Origin: an uncultured Ruminococcus sp.
GTDB lineage: Bacteria; Bacillota; Clostridia; Oscillospirales; Acutalibacteraceae
DNA length: 61,871 nucleotides
Direction of reading: 5' to 3'
NCBI GenBank assembly: GCA_902776185.1
Contig: CACYPH010000007.1
Coordinates: forward strand, 1-61,871
The notes beneath the pieces were generated by a model. It saw only the letters and a program-made list of their open reading frames with translations, was not told the origin of the DNA and ran no database searches. Within the stretch, counting starts at the first letter, position 1, and each line of letters opens with the position of its first letter. A program made the translations under genes and the position numbers. Below, piece after piece: positions 20,301-28,875 of the stretch.

Positions 20301-20834
20301 ACCGTGATCCTGCAGCTCAATAAAATAATTATCCTTGCCGAAAATACTTTGATAGTACTTTGCCTTCTCTACTGCGCCGCGATAATCGTCGGCAAGCAGG
20401 CGCCTCGGGATCTCGCCCGAAATGCAGGCAGACAGACAAATCAGCCCTTCGTGGTATTTTTCCAAGAGTTCATAATCAACTCTGGGCTTGCTGTAAAAGC
20501 CCTCGGTATAGCCGAGAGAAACCAGTTTCATCAGGTTTTGATAGCCGGTATTATTCTCACAAAGAAGAATAAGATGATAGTATTCCCTGTCAAGCTCAAA
20601 GGTTTTGTCAAAGCGGGTTCGAGGGGCGACATAGACCTCGCATCCGATGATCGGGCGAATTTCTTGCTTTTTACATTCCCGATAAAAATCAATCACACCG
20701 TACATCACGCCGTGATCGGTTATCGCGAGAGCGTCCTGACCCAGCTCCTTGGCACGTTTGACAAGGAGAGGAATCCGGCAGGCGCCGTCCAATAAGCTGA
20801 ACTCGGTATGCAGATGCAGGTGTGTGAATGACAT
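17331..20834 (-). CDS. dnaE: DNA polymerase III subunit alpha (DnaE type)
   Basis: Replicative polymerase subunit. In Firmicutes DnaE extends primers on the lagging strand while PolC does bulk synthesis. 1167 residues, full length. An N-terminal PHP domain keeps its metal residues (HLHTEFSLLDG at 6-16, ITDHGVMYG, GCEVYVA, NDCHYI). The polymerase catalytic aspartates are Asp399 and Asp401 (PDFDIDF). Helix-hairpin-helix and OB-fold domains lie in the last 350 residues. Between xseA and pfkA, all minus strand. Confidence 0.97.
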   Translation of the reverse strand: MSFTHLHLHTEFSLLDGACRIPLLVKRAKELGQDALAITDHGVMYGVIDFYRECKKQEIRPIIGCEVYVAPRTRFDKTFELDREYYHLILLCENNTGYQNLMKLVSLGYTEGFYSKPRVDYELLEKYHEGLICLSACISGEIPRRLLADDYRGAVEKAKYYQSIFGKDNYFIELQDHGIPEQKQIIPGLIRVAREIGAGLVATNDCHYIRQEDHEMHNILLCIQTNHTIHDENKAEFKTNEFYLKSESEMRSLFPDLDEAIDNTAKIADRCHVEIEFGNRKLPDFKTPDNEGHYEYFRRKCYDGLSRKYGDHPDNTIVDRLEYELGIIRRMGFVDYFLIVNDFVQYAKSQDIPVGPGRGSGAGSLCAYCIGITGIDPIKYNLLFERFLNPERVSMPDFDIDFCKERRGEVIDYVIRKYGADRVAQIVAFGTLQARGAVRDVGRVLDIPYASVDKIAKMIPFSLNMTIDKALAVSPDLMKAYNTDNTAKQILDVARSIEGMPRNITMHAAGVVITDRPVSDYVPLAKSDDAVVTQFTMTTLEELGLLKMDFLGLRNLTVIHDAEMMIRRREPDFSIEHIDYAEKAVYDMISTGNTDGVFQFESGGMKNVLAQLKPNRFEDLIAVISLYRPGPMDSIPTYIRNRHDPSRITYKHPKLEPILNVTNGCIVYQEQVMQIFRELAGYSLGRADIVRRAMSKKKHDVMEREKQIFVEGLVNENGEIEVEGCLRRGIDRKTALSVFAEMESFASYAFNKSHAAAYAAVSYQTAYLKCHYKREYMAALLSSVIDSQNKTAVYISECHRLNVAVLPPSVNESDSKYTVSRGNIRFGLSAIRNLGLGFIAELIKERSGKPFSSFYDFCKRMGSRGLNARSLESLIKCGALDNLGANRRQMLTVMKTVLDDLEYDRRKGSAGQMSLFDVAGTAAVQTGIVIPPLEEFPLTELLNMEKEMAGMYLSGHPIDEYEKFARYIKADSISEVLDTENERYHDRQRIKLLAIITSNKSQLTKSNKMMAFVNVEDRYGACEVIVFPNVLEQCGSALYVGAVVEIDGSLSMKEDEEPRVIAEKITALPPAKQLQYDRSKQPVSPQSTQRMPQGEQKLYLKVPSLESREYNKARNLLEIFRGNTKVIFYLSESKTQMLAPQSMWAMLNDTMLDELRFQLGDDNVRLK

Positions 20835-20863
20835 GGTTTTCCTCTTCGATTGGTTGTATACGA

Positions 20864-22072
20864 TTATTTTTCAGTGACGGCTGCAGTGATTGTGCCGTCT
20901 TTTAAATGGATTTCGACGGTATCGCCGATATTGACGTCGTCAACAGAAGTCAGGTTTTTTGTCTGAGCAATTGTTACGCGGGCATAGCCGCGATTCATTA
21001 TCGCAATCGGGCTGAGCGCTTCAAGCTTAGTAAACAACTCCTGAGCGGAGGTGCTTGCGAGCTGATAATTGCTTTCTGCGGCATTTATGATCCGCACAGA
21101 GATCGAATCGATCTTTTCCTGATACAGATCGATCTCGGGCATCGGTGTCAGTGCCAGGACCAGCTTTGATAATTTATCTGTATCAAGCGACAGTGTGGAG
21201 ATGGTTGACGTCAGATTATCCTCCACTTTTCGCATTGTCGATAACATCGCCGCAGTCAGCTCCTTGCCGTCCGGGATGGCAAGCTCTGCCGCCGCGGAGG
21301 GAGTCGGCGCGCGCAAGTCGCTGACAAAATCACAGATGGTCACATCGGTCTCGTGACCGACCGCAGAGATCACGGGGATCCTGCAATCGTAGATCGCGCG
21401 GGCAAGGCCTTCGTCGTTGAACGCCCACAGATCCTCCATCGAACCGCCACCGCGACCGATGATGATGACGTCCGCCGCCATATGCTCGGAAAAAGTGTTG
21501 ACAGCATCGATCAATTGAGCGGGAGCGGATTCCCCTTGAACCAGTACAGGAGCGAGGACGACCTCGGCGCAGGGGAATCGTCTGCCGAGTATATCTAAGA
21601 TATCTCTCAGCGCCGCGCCGGTCGGAGAGGTAACGACACCGATGACACGGGGCATCTCGGGAATCGGCAGTTTATGCGAAGGGTCAAATAACCCCTCAGC
21701 TTCTAATTTTCTCTTTAACTGCTCCAGTCTCAGCGCCAGCACGCCGACGCCGTCGGGCTGCATATCCTCGACCTTGAGCTGATATTGTCCCATCGGCTCG
21801 TATACGGTAACTTGGGCGCGCATGATGACCTTCATGCCGTCCTCGGGTCGAAAACGCAGATTTCTTACATTAAAGGAGAACATGACGGCGCGTACGACGC
21901 TTTTGTTGTCCTTGAGCGAAAAATACAGATGTCCGCTGTGTTCATTTTTGCGCAGATTGGAGATTTCGCCCTCGATAAATATCATTTGCAGCTCGGGGTC
22001 GGTAGCGATCATCGAGCCGATATGTTCATTCAATTGTGAAACGGTAAATACTTTCGGAGTGGGTGTTATCAT
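20864..22072 (-). CDS. xseA: Exodeoxyribonuclease VII large subunit
   Basis: Large subunit of the single-strand-specific nuclease that trims DNA during repair. 402 residues: an N-terminal OB fold (FTVSQLNEHIGSMI to about 100), a catalytic centre with GVVTSPTGAALRDIL and IIGRGGGSMEDLWAFNDE (about 205-222), and a C-terminal coiled coil. It overlaps the upstream TsaD-like gene by 4 nt. The small subunit gene xseB, usually next, is not in this window. Confidence 0.95.
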   Translation of the reverse strand: MITPTPKVFTVSQLNEHIGSMIATDPELQMIFIEGEISNLRKNEHSGHLYFSLKDNKSVVRAVMFSFNVRNLRFRPEDGMKVIMRAQVTVYEPMGQYQLKVEDMQPDGVGVLALRLEQLKRKLEAEGLFDPSHKLPIPEMPRVIGVVTSPTGAALRDILDILGRRFPCAEVVLAPVLVQGESAPAQLIDAVNTFSEHMAADVIIIGRGGGSMEDLWAFNDEGLARAIYDCRIPVISAVGHETDVTICDFVSDLRAPTPSAAAELAIPDGKELTAAMLSTMRKVEDNLTSTISTLSLDTDKLSKLVLALTPMPEIDLYQEKIDSISVRIINAAESNYQLASTSAQELFTKLEALSPIAIMNRGYARVTIAQTKNLTSVDDVNIGDTVEIHLKDGTITAAVTEK

Positions 22073-23001
22073 AACTGATCCTTTACGGAAGCGAGTACAG
22101 CTATACCCGCGGCATTATCACACGAAAATTCAGGGAAAGCGAACATACAGTCCGACCGCGCGGTCAGCTGATCGCGGATAATGGAATCCGACATCACACC
22201 TCCCGCGTATATGAACGGAAGATCTCCGTGCGCTTCACGGATTTTCTCACTCATTTTTTCAATCGCACGGCTGATGAATTCAATGGTAAAGCGTGCGACA
22301 TAAGCGGGACTTTTCCCCTCGTCAAGCAGTTTCTTTGCCATATTCTCACCGCCGCTGAGGCAGCAGTCACAGCCTTTCAAGGTCGTTTTCGGGCGGATCG
22401 TTTCGTTACATTCTAACGCGAGCTGTTCGAGTTCTTTGCCGCACGGAAAATGCAGACCGAGCATCACGCCGACGCGATCAATTAGCTGACCTGCGTTGAG
22501 ATCAAGCGTTTTCGCGATCAGGCGCGTGCTGAGGAAGCCCTCGTCCATATTCACGCCCAGCGCTTCGGTCGTGCCGCCGCTGACATGAAATGCGATATGC
22601 GGTTGATGGAGCAGATCCAATCTGTTGATGCTGTAGAGCGCCGCGGCAATATGTCCCTGCTGATGCGAAAAGGTATACATCGGTATCCGCATACTCTCCG
22701 ATAAAATCCGAGCCGAGGTCAGACCGACGGTAAAGCACGGCATATACGAGCCTTCAACGGTTCTCGGGGCGTAGGATACGCCGATCGCTTTGATTTCGCC
22801 TTTATATTCGGCAAAAGCCTGAGAAAACAAGTCCGGAAGCTGCTGAACATGATGAAAGACTGCGTCACTCTGCCGCAGTCCCAGCTCGCCGTCGCGAACG
22901 GGAAGCAGCTTGCGTTTACTGATCACACTGCCGTCCTCAGCATGATACAGACAGACGGAGGTGGTATAATTGCTGGTATCGATCCCTAGATAGACGCTCA
23001 T
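22069..23001 (-). CDS. TsaD/Kae1-family paralogue (peptidase M22-like)
   Basis: 310 residues with the ASKHA fold of TsaD/Kae1, shorter than true TsaD (about 335-345). Metal ligands match: His113 and His117 (SHQQGH) and Asp295 (CDNAAGIA). The nucleotide signatures HVSGGTTE and AGGVMSDS are present. The first loop differs: DTSNYTTSVC instead of DTSCDETA. This suggests a paralogue rather than the t6A synthase; the true tsaD should be elsewhere. It sits between nusB and xseA and overlaps both by 4 nt, so it is co-translated. The exact reaction is unknown. Confidence 0.82.
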   Translation of the reverse strand: MSVYLGIDTSNYTTSVCLYHAEDGSVISKRKLLPVRDGELGLRQSDAVFHHVQQLPDLFSQAFAEYKGEIKAIGVSYAPRTVEGSYMPCFTVGLTSARILSESMRIPMYTFSHQQGHIAAALYSINRLDLLHQPHIAFHVSGGTTEALGVNMDEGFLSTRLIAKTLDLNAGQLIDRVGVMLGLHFPCGKELEQLALECNETIRPKTTLKGCDCCLSGGENMAKKLLDEGKSPAYVARFTIEFISRAIEKMSEKIREAHGDLPFIYAGGVMSDSIIRDQLTARSDCMFAFPEFSCDNAAGIAVLASVKDQL

Positions 23002-23432
23002 AGTGACTTAGCAACCGATCCGAGCACGCCGTTGATAAAGGAGGTATCATCCTTGACGGTATACTTTTTAGAAAGCTCGACTGCTTCGTTGATAGAAACA
23101 GATAACGGGATATCGTCGCGATACAGCATCTCATAGACCGCCAGACGCAATAAAGCGAGCGAAACTTTTGATATACGGCTGATTTTCCAGCCGGATTTCA
23201 GATTTTCACTGATTTTAGCGTCGATCTCATCTTGATGCTCATGGACGCCCTTGGCGCATTCAAGCGCATAGTCGCTCAAAAATTCATCTCTTGCGTCCCC
23301 GGCATTGTCAGCCAGTTCGTCGATATCCGTATCGGAGAACAACATTTCAAAGCAGAGGAAAAACGCTTGTTCCCTCATTTTATACCTGGAAATATCATTT
23401 CTGTTCTGAGAAGTGTTATTCGTTTCGCACAT
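22998..23432 (-). CDS. nusB: Transcription antitermination factor NusB
   Basis: Binds boxA RNA with NusE (S10) and helps antitermination in rRNA operons. 144 residues, all helical. Motifs include REQAFFLCFEMLF near the start and VSLALLRLAVYEMLYRDDIPLSVSINEAVELSKKY (key part INEAVELSKKY, about 115-125). The first 18 residues are a polar extension. First gene of nusB-tsaD-like-xseA with its own promoter. Confidence 0.95.
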   Translation of the reverse strand: MCETNNTSQNRNDISRYKMREQAFFLCFEMLFSDTDIDELADNAGDARDEFLSDYALECAKGVHEHQDEIDAKISENLKSGWKISRISKVSLALLRLAVYEMLYRDDIPLSVSINEAVELSKKYTVKDDTSFINGVLGSVAKSL

Positions 23433-23460
23433 AATGATCCCTCGCTTTTATACTCGGTTC

Positions 23461-23489
23461 ATTATACCATAATTAACTAATTTTGTAAA
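23461..23489 (-). promoter_or_regulatory. Promoter of the nusB operon
   Basis: Minus-strand TTTACA (23489-23484), 17-bp spacer, perfect TATAAT (23466-23461), about 30 nt before the nusB start. Confidence 0.75.
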
Positions 23490-23754
23490 CATATAATGGC
23501 GAAGATTCAAAAATCCTGAAAAGTCATAAGTAAACAAGAATAATCTTGCGATTTTGTTACCTTTCTGAAAGATAAAAATCATCAATAAAATTGCTCGTGG
23601 TTATTATTTATCGCACTTGTCGTTTCTTATCTTCATAGAATAAAATATATCGTTTTTTAAAGGTTCATTTTTGACGAAATCGACAAGATTCCTCTGCATT
23701 TTTTATCCAAATCCAAGAAATAAGAATAATGTAAATATTTCAACGATTTTGTAG
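23490..23754. other. AT-rich divergent intergenic region with an imperfect dyad
   Basis: Non-coding stretch between the nusB and pullulanase promoters. I see no gene or RNA. The one notable site is TTGACGAAATCGACAA (23671-23686): two inverted half-sites, TTGACGA and TCGACAA (rc TTGTCGA), each close to a Spo0A box or a repressor half-site. It could control the pullulanase. Confidence 0.35.
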
Positions 23755-23783
23755 TTGAAATTCGATGTTAAAAGTGTTAAAAT
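23755..23783 (+). promoter_or_regulatory. Promoter of the pullulanase gene
   Basis: TTGAAA (23755-23760), 17-bp spacer, TAAAAT (23778-23783), 50 nt before the start codon, which has GGGAAGG upstream. Confidence 0.7.
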
Positions 23784-23833
23784 AGGCACGGTTATGAATA
23801 TTTATCAGTTTTTCAGGTAGTGAGGGAAGGTAT

Positions 23834-25846
23834 ATGGCTACAACTGCTTTTTATTCAAACAAAAAAGAGATCTACAACACCTATGACGGCGCAGATCTCG
23901 GCTTTACTTACTCGCCGGAGTGTACATCCTTCAAGGTATGGGCACCCTCTGCCGAGCAGGTATTGCTGAAGCTGTACACCACCGGTTCGTTCCACGAATC
24001 CGGCGCGCAGGTTCTGGGTATCAAGCAAATGCTGTTTGACGAAAAGACCGGCGTATGGTCTGCGACTGTTGAGGGAAATCTTGACAAGATCTACTACACC
24101 TATGTCATCAAGACCGATAAAGGCACCCATGAAACGCAGGATGTCTATTCAAAGGCTGTCGGCGTCAACTCCGTCCGTTCGATGGTCGTTGACATGAATT
24201 CTACCAATCCCGAGGGTTGGGAGAACGACAAGCATGTCCTTTTGGATAAGCCGAACGACGCGATCATCTGGGAAGTTCATGTAAGGGACTTTTCTTCGTC
24301 TGATACCTCCGGCATCAGCAAAGAGCACCGGGGCAAATTTCTGGCATTTACTGAGAAAAACACGGTCATCCCCTTTACTTCTTATCCGACCTGTGTCAGC
24401 TATCTCAAAGAGTTGGGCGTTACACACGTACAGTTGAATCCCGTATTTGACTTTGGTTCGGTCAATGAGATCACCGGCGTTGAGTATAACTGGGGCTATG
24501 ATCCGGTCAACTACAATGTCCCGGACGGCTCCTATTCCACAGATCCTTACCACGGCGAGGTTCGTATCCACGAATTCAAGCAGATGGTCAAGGCGCTGCA
24601 TGACGAAGGCATCGGCGTCATCATGGACGTTGTATATAATCATGTATACGCGACCGATACCTCTCCTTTCGAGATGACGGTACCCGGTTATTATTTCCGT
24701 ATGCAAAACGGCAGATTCCTCAATTCTTCCGGCTGCGGAAATGTCACTGCCTCCGACAAGACCATGTTCCGCAACTTTATGATCCACTCACTGCGCTACT
24801 GGGTCGAGGAATATCACATCGACGGCTTCCGTTTTGATTTGATGGCGTGCCACGATATCGAAACGCTGAACCTGATCCGTGAGGATCTCGATAAAATTGA
24901 CAAGCGCATCCTGATGTACGGCGAACCTTGGACGGCGAATGACGGCGAAAACGGAATTTCCGGAGAGGATTGCTGTAATAAAGCCAACGCAAAGAAGCTG
25001 TCGAACCGCATCGGTATGTTCAACGACGATATGCGTCACGGTATCAAGGGCGGCTCTGACGACGACACCAAGGGCTTCATCCAGGGTTCTACCCATAGCG
25101 CCTATAACGTGATCGCCGGCATGATGGGCGCCTCGTCCGTTACCTTCGGCAACTGGGCGAACGTTCCCTCTCAGTGTATCACCTACGATTCTGCTCACGA
25201 TAACCTGACTCTTTGGGATAAGATCCTCAAGTCTAACTGGTGCAGCGATTACGATTCCACCGACAACCTGTATATCAAGCAGAATATGCTTGCAGGCACG
25301 ATGATCCTCATGTCGCTCGGCATTCCTTTTATGCTGGCTGGCGAGGAATTCGCGCGCAGTAAACGCGGCGACCATAACTCCTACAAATCTCCCGATTCGA
25401 TCAACTCCATCAACTGGACGCGCAGCATTCGCTATAAGGAGCTGACGGATTATTATAAAGGCCTTATCAAAATCAGAAAGCGTTTCTCTCCCCTGCGTGA
25501 CAATACCACTAAAGCGGTCAATGACAGCTATATCGTCTATAACGGTCAGATCATTTCACTGACGATCAAGAATGATACCGAGGGCGAATGGCGGATGATG
25601 TCGATCGTCCTCAATAACAGCGAGAATGCCGCACAGGTCGAGATGAAGTCGCAGTACGATCTTCCTGAGAAATGGGTCATTCTGGCTGACGCCGCAAATG
25701 CATCTGATGAAGCGGTCGCGATCTTTGACAAGGATGATATGATCCCGCCGAGATCGGCGATGGTACTGGTCGATAAGGAAAGCTACGATAAAATCAAGAA
25801 TCCCGGCGAGTATGACGAAGCCGAACAGGAATGGGTCGTTGAATAA
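23834..25846 (+). CDS. pulA: Type I pullulanase (GH13, cytoplasmic)
   Basis: Hydrolyses alpha-1,6 branch bonds in pullulan, glycogen fragments and limit dextrins. 670 residues. An N-terminal CBM48-like domain (about 20-110) precedes the GH13 barrel with the type I signature YNWGYDP (219-225). Catalytic elements: DVVYNHV (265-271), nucleophile Asp335 (GFRFDLMA), acid/base Glu364 (YGEPW), and YDSAHDN (His455, Asp456). No signal peptide, so it acts inside the cell on imported oligosaccharides or stored glycogen. It is monocistronic; no amylase or transporter genes are next to it. Confidence 0.95.
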   Translation: MATTAFYSNKKEIYNTYDGADLGFTYSPECTSFKVWAPSAEQVLLKLYTTGSFHESGAQVLGIKQMLFDEKTGVWSATVEGNLDKIYYTYVIKTDKGTHETQDVYSKAVGVNSVRSMVVDMNSTNPEGWENDKHVLLDKPNDAIIWEVHVRDFSSSDTSGISKEHRGKFLAFTEKNTVIPFTSYPTCVSYLKELGVTHVQLNPVFDFGSVNEITGVEYNWGYDPVNYNVPDGSYSTDPYHGEVRIHEFKQMVKALHDEGIGVIMDVVYNHVYATDTSPFEMTVPGYYFRMQNGRFLNSSGCGNVTASDKTMFRNFMIHSLRYWVEEYHIDGFRFDLMACHDIETLNLIREDLDKIDKRILMYGEPWTANDGENGISGEDCCNKANAKKLSNRIGMFNDDMRHGIKGGSDDDTKGFIQGSTHSAYNVIAGMMGASSVTFGNWANVPSQCITYDSAHDNLTLWDKILKSNWCSDYDSTDNLYIKQNMLAGTMILMSLGIPFMLAGEEFARSKRGDHNSYKSPDSINSINWTRSIRYKELTDYYKGLIKIRKRFSPLRDNTTKAVNDSYIVYNGQIISLTIKNDTEGEWRMMSIVLNNSENAAQVEMKSQYDLPEKWVILADAANASDEAVAIFDKDDMIPPRSAMVLVDKESYDKIKNPGEYDEAEQEWVVE

Positions 25847-25860
25847 CAAAACACATCACA

Positions 25861-25889
25861 AAGCGGACGATGAAAATCGCCCGCTTTTT
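25861..25889 (+). terminator. Terminator of pulA
   Basis: AAGCGG (25861-25866) pairs with CCGCTT (25881-25886) and CGAT with ATCG inside, capped by a GAAA tetraloop and followed by TTTTT (25885-25889). It may also serve the converging spoIIIA operon. Confidence 0.85.
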
Positions 25890-25905
25890 CTATGTCGTAT
25901 TCTTT

Positions 25906-26442
25906 TTAAACCTCAACGATCACGATTTGGTTGAAATCCACATCGATCTGGCTCATCACAACATCTTTGATGATCAGCGGCGAATCCTTTTCCATATCCT
26001 CAGCCTTCACCGTAACGGTACAGCCGTTGTCGGAAAGGAAACACAGTGCGTCGGTAAAGCCTTTCGCCACCAAAATATTTTCGATGTTACTCTGCACAAG
26101 AATGCGCCTTTCGATCACGCCCGCCTGTCTAGCAGCTTCCGCCTTTGCATCGTCAGAGGTATCGGACAGTGACAGGATATTCTTAGCAGAATCGAGCGCT
26201 TTGTCCTGCGCCTGTGAGCGTTCGGTACGCATCGAAGCGATCTTCTCCTGGGGGCTTAGCTCATCGCGCTCCGCTTCGTCCGCAGTCGCCTTTGCATCGC
26301 GGCTGACATACGTAGCCGCTCCCAGCTCTTTTGCAGTCGGCTTGACTGCCGATGAACCGGAAAACTGCCAGTTGATAAAGACTGCCGCACCGAGCGCCAA
26401 TATCAACGCCGCCGAGAGAATATGTTTCTTTTGAATCTTCAT
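25906..26442 (-). CDS. spoIIIAH: Stage III sporulation protein AH
   Basis: Mother-cell half of the channel that joins mother cell and forespore by binding forespore SpoIIQ. 178 residues: short cytoplasmic N-terminus, one membrane helix (about 8-26), a charged helical spacer (50-105), and a C-terminal EscJ/YscJ-like domain (about 107-178, KGFTDALCFLSDNGCTVTV). Last gene of the operon. Confidence 0.95.
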   Translation of the reverse strand: MKIQKKHILSAALILALGAAVFINWQFSGSSAVKPTAKELGAATYVSRDAKATADEAERDELSPQEKIASMRTERSQAQDKALDSAKNILSLSDTSDDAKAEAARQAGVIERRILVQSNIENILVAKGFTDALCFLSDNGCTVTVKAEDMEKDSPLIIKDVVMSQIDVDFNQIVIVEV

Positions 26443-26454
26443 ATGTTCCTCCGT

Positions 26455-26904
26455 TTATTCTGCGACAGTCGATTTCCGACTGTCCAATTTTGTAATATAT
26501 ACTTTATCCGAGGAGATCGACAGCGACCTTGTCACCGCGCCGAGTACACGATTCACCACGACAGGATCATCTCCTCCTTCACAGACGATTACCACGCCTC
26601 TGACCGTCGGTTCGATACTCTTTGTCTTTGTATCCGTATTGGTCAGATAGACATTCTCGCCGCTGTTATCCATCGTCAAAAATACGTTGACCTCCCCCAC
26701 CCCGTCGATCTGTGAAACGATATCCAGCAGTCTGGATTTGAGTTCTTCGGAATAGGTATCGGCGTCGGGCTGACGTTGAAAAAGATTGAGATCCAGCTTT
26801 GAGCTGACAAAGATCAGCAGGATCGCGACAAGTCCGGTGAAAACAGCCGCATGCAAAAAGCGTTTGCTCCTAAAAAATTCATTCCACTTCTTCCTTTTCC
26901 ACAT
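26455..26904 (-). CDS. spoIIIAG: Stage III sporulation protein AG
   Basis: Forms a large ring in the mother-cell membrane of the feeding channel, related to type III secretion rings. 149 residues: one membrane helix (about 16-35), then a ring-building domain (IDGVGEVNVFLTMDN, about 67-81; VRGVVIVCEGGDDPVV, 101-116). Shorter than the Bacillus protein (about 229 residues) because the loop insertions are reduced. It overlaps spoIIIAF by 26 nt. Confidence 0.94.
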   Translation of the reverse strand: MWKRKKWNEFFRSKRFLHAAVFTGLVAILLIFVSSKLDLNLFQRQPDADTYSEELKSRLLDIVSQIDGVGEVNVFLTMDNSGENVYLTNTDTKTKSIEPTVRGVVIVCEGGDDPVVVNRVLGAVTRSLSISSDKVYITKLDSRKSTVAE

Positions 26905-27358
26905 ACACCAAAGGCTCCTTTGATAAATTCCGGTAAATGATGCTTTCGATCTCCTGCTTCCTCAATAAATCCTCTTCGCCTATATATATGACAACCTCCT
27001 GTGCATATATTCTGCCCTCGTCCGAAATTTTCAGGCTCAGCCGGATATCTTTCGCCTCGATCCCCTCGCTGCGCAATAATTCATCGATTGCCGATACCAG
27101 ATTATCGGCTGTTTTTTGCTTCACCGCATCCGTATATTCATCAGAATCTGCGCTGTCATAGGTGAATTCTTCCATCTTTAATTCATTGAAAGCGATCGAT
27201 GTATTCCTAACGGCAGAAATCAGCGAGCAGATCACAAACAAGCCGATCACAAAGCTAAAGATCTTTCGGGTACGCTTTTGCGGCAGAAATAGTGACAATA
27301 CAGTAACGGCCACACTGAGATAACAAATCGTCAGTGCAAGGTGAGATAACGCGCTCAT
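26879..27358 (-). CDS. spoIIIAF: Stage III sporulation protein AF
   Basis: Membrane component of the SpoIIIA-SpoIIQ channel. 159 residues with two N-terminal membrane helices (about 7-24 and 31-48) and a soluble C-terminal ring-like domain (IKDIRLSLKISDEGRIY region, 100-150). Overlaps spoIIIAE by 4 nt and spoIIIAG by 26 nt. Confidence 0.92.
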   Translation of the reverse strand: MSALSHLALTICYLSVAVTVLSLFLPQKRTRKIFSFVIGLFVICSLISAVRNTSIAFNELKMEEFTYDSADSDEYTDAVKQKTADNLVSAIDELLRSEGIEAKDIRLSLKISDEGRIYAQEVVIYIGEEDLLRKQEIESIIYRNLSKEPLVYVEKEEVE

Positions 27359-28485
27359 GACCCGCCTCCGATCGCCAGCAATACGCCGGAAGAGATCAGA
27401 AATACCGACGTCAGGGATGCGATCACAGCCAAGAGAACCGACAGGACGGATGAAATCGAGCTGAGTACTGTCACGGTAGAAGAAACATTGAAGGTCTCGG
27501 CGATCGTTTTAGCAAGCTGCACCGATAACTGCCACAGGATGATCTGCAGTACCAGCGGGAGTATCGACACCATTACCGCGATAATCACAAATATACCGAC
27601 GCCGGATCGGAGCAGATTTACGCTTCCCTCAATGCTTTTATAGGCGTCCGATACCGATGCGCCGACGATCGGGATAAAGGAGCTGAGCGTGAAGCGAACC
27701 GCCTTGGATGCAGCGGAATCTGCCGCATTCGCCGCAACGCCCTGTATCGAAAGGATCGCCGTAAAAATGCTCATTGCAAAAGCCAGCGTCCATTTGATTA
27801 CCTTTGAAATCAGCTCACAGATACCGCTTAGCTTGACCCGCTCGCTGATCGCTGACGTAACGGAAAGCGCGAGAAATATGTTGAGGAGCGGTGCAAAAAA
27901 TGCGGTTGATAACTGAGCGATTACTTGCGACGCCGCCATCACGGTCGCATAATATCCGCCCGAACTGACGATATGACCGCTGAATGCCATAATTCCCGCC
28001 ATCACAGGGATGTAGATCAGCATCGTCGACGCCGAACCCTTGATGATATCCAATGAGCGGTTGATCAGATCCGTTATCGGCGTGACCAAGGTCGTGATGA
28101 TCAGCAAAGAGCTGACAATATTCATGATGTCCTTGGTATCGACGTACCGCAGTGAAAAGGTGTAGGATTCCAATAAAGACGCAAGCAGGATGATCGCGGT
28201 CAGCAGCGCACAGGCGGAAAAAGGTCCGGAGATCGATTCACTCAGCCATTCGCCGATCAGACTGAGTGTATCATTGAAATTCAGCGAACCAATCGACGTC
28301 ATATCCACATCGGATACACCTAAAAGCTCCATTTGCTCTCTTGTCTCATCATCGACACTGTTTTTTAATTCTTCAACAGAATTATCGAAGTGATCGATCT
28401 CTGCCGCTTCTGCTCGATATGAGAACAGAAAGCAGGATGACAAGATCAATAATACTGCGATCAAAAACACTTTATACTTCATCAT
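27355..28485 (-). CDS. spoIIIAE: Stage III sporulation protein AE
   Basis: Polytopic membrane protein of the feeding channel. 376 residues: a signal-like N-terminal helix, an extracytoplasmic segment (about 28-95), then seven or so membrane helices. GSASTMLIYIPVMAGIMAFSG lies about 150-170 and is abridged here to YIPVMAGIMAFSG. Overlaps the flanking genes by 4 nt each. Confidence 0.95.
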   Translation of the reverse strand: MMKYKVFLIAVLLILSSCFLFSYRAEAAEIDHFDNSVEELKNSVDDETREQMELLGVSDVDMTSIGSLNFNDTLSLIGEWLSESISGPFSACALLTAIILLASLLESYTFSLRYVDTKDIMNIVSSLLIITTLVTPITDLINRSLDIIKGSASTMLIYIPVMAGIMAFSGHIVSSGGYYATVMAASQVIAQLSTAFFAPLLNIFLALSVTSAISERVKLSGICELISKVIKWTLAFAMSIFTAILSIQGVAANAADSAASKAVRFTLSSFIPIVGASVSDAYKSIEGSVNLLRSGVGIFVIIAVMVSILPLVLQIILWQLSVQLAKTIAETFNVSSTVTVLSSISSVLSVLLAVIASLTSVFLISSGVLLAIGGGS

Positions 28486-28874
28486 GATGTGCTGACCATC
28501 GAGGCGATCGCCGCGATGATATCCCGAAACATCGGCAGAACGGTAATCAGCACCGTCACCTTACCGGCAAAAGAGATGTTCGTCGCGAGCGACAGCATCC
28601 CTGCCTCGGTCACGGTATCACAGGTGAATTCGGTCAAAAAGCAGATCCCCAACACCTTGAACAAAATCACGATATAATCCGCATTGATGCCGCTCGACTG
28701 CAAAAGCTGACTGATGCTTTGGGTAGTCAAAAGGATATTTTTGATCACGCTGAGGATCATCAGCGTCCCTGCGCCTACAGACAGCAGTAAGGCGGTCTGA
28801 GGGCTTTGTCGACGTAACAACAGCGCCATGACCGCCGCAAGGATGCCGATGATACAGATACCGAAAATCTCCAT
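28482..28874 (-). CDS. spoIIIAD: Stage III sporulation protein AD
   Basis: Small membrane protein of the complex. 130 residues with three to four membrane helices and the conserved FKVLGICFLTEFTCDTVTEAG stretch (key part GICFLTEFTCDT, about 71-82). Starts 1 nt after the spoIIIAC stop and overlaps spoIIIAE by 4 nt. Confidence 0.95.
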   Translation of the reverse strand: MEIFGICIIGILAAVMALLLRRQSPQTALLLSVGAGTLMILSVIKNILLTTQSISQLLQSSGINADYIVILFKVLGICFLTEFTCDTVTEAGMLSLATNISFAGKVTVLITVLPMFRDIIAAIASMVSTS

Positions 28875-28875
28875 A

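Noticed and set aside
22069-23001. Canonical TsaD of the t6A pathway
   Set aside because: The SCDETA-type loop is missing and the protein is short, so I call it a paralogue, though this is not proven.
24149-24787. 212-codon minus-strand frame inside pulA
   Set aside because: The sense gene has all GH13 motifs. The antisense frame has no family or start signal.
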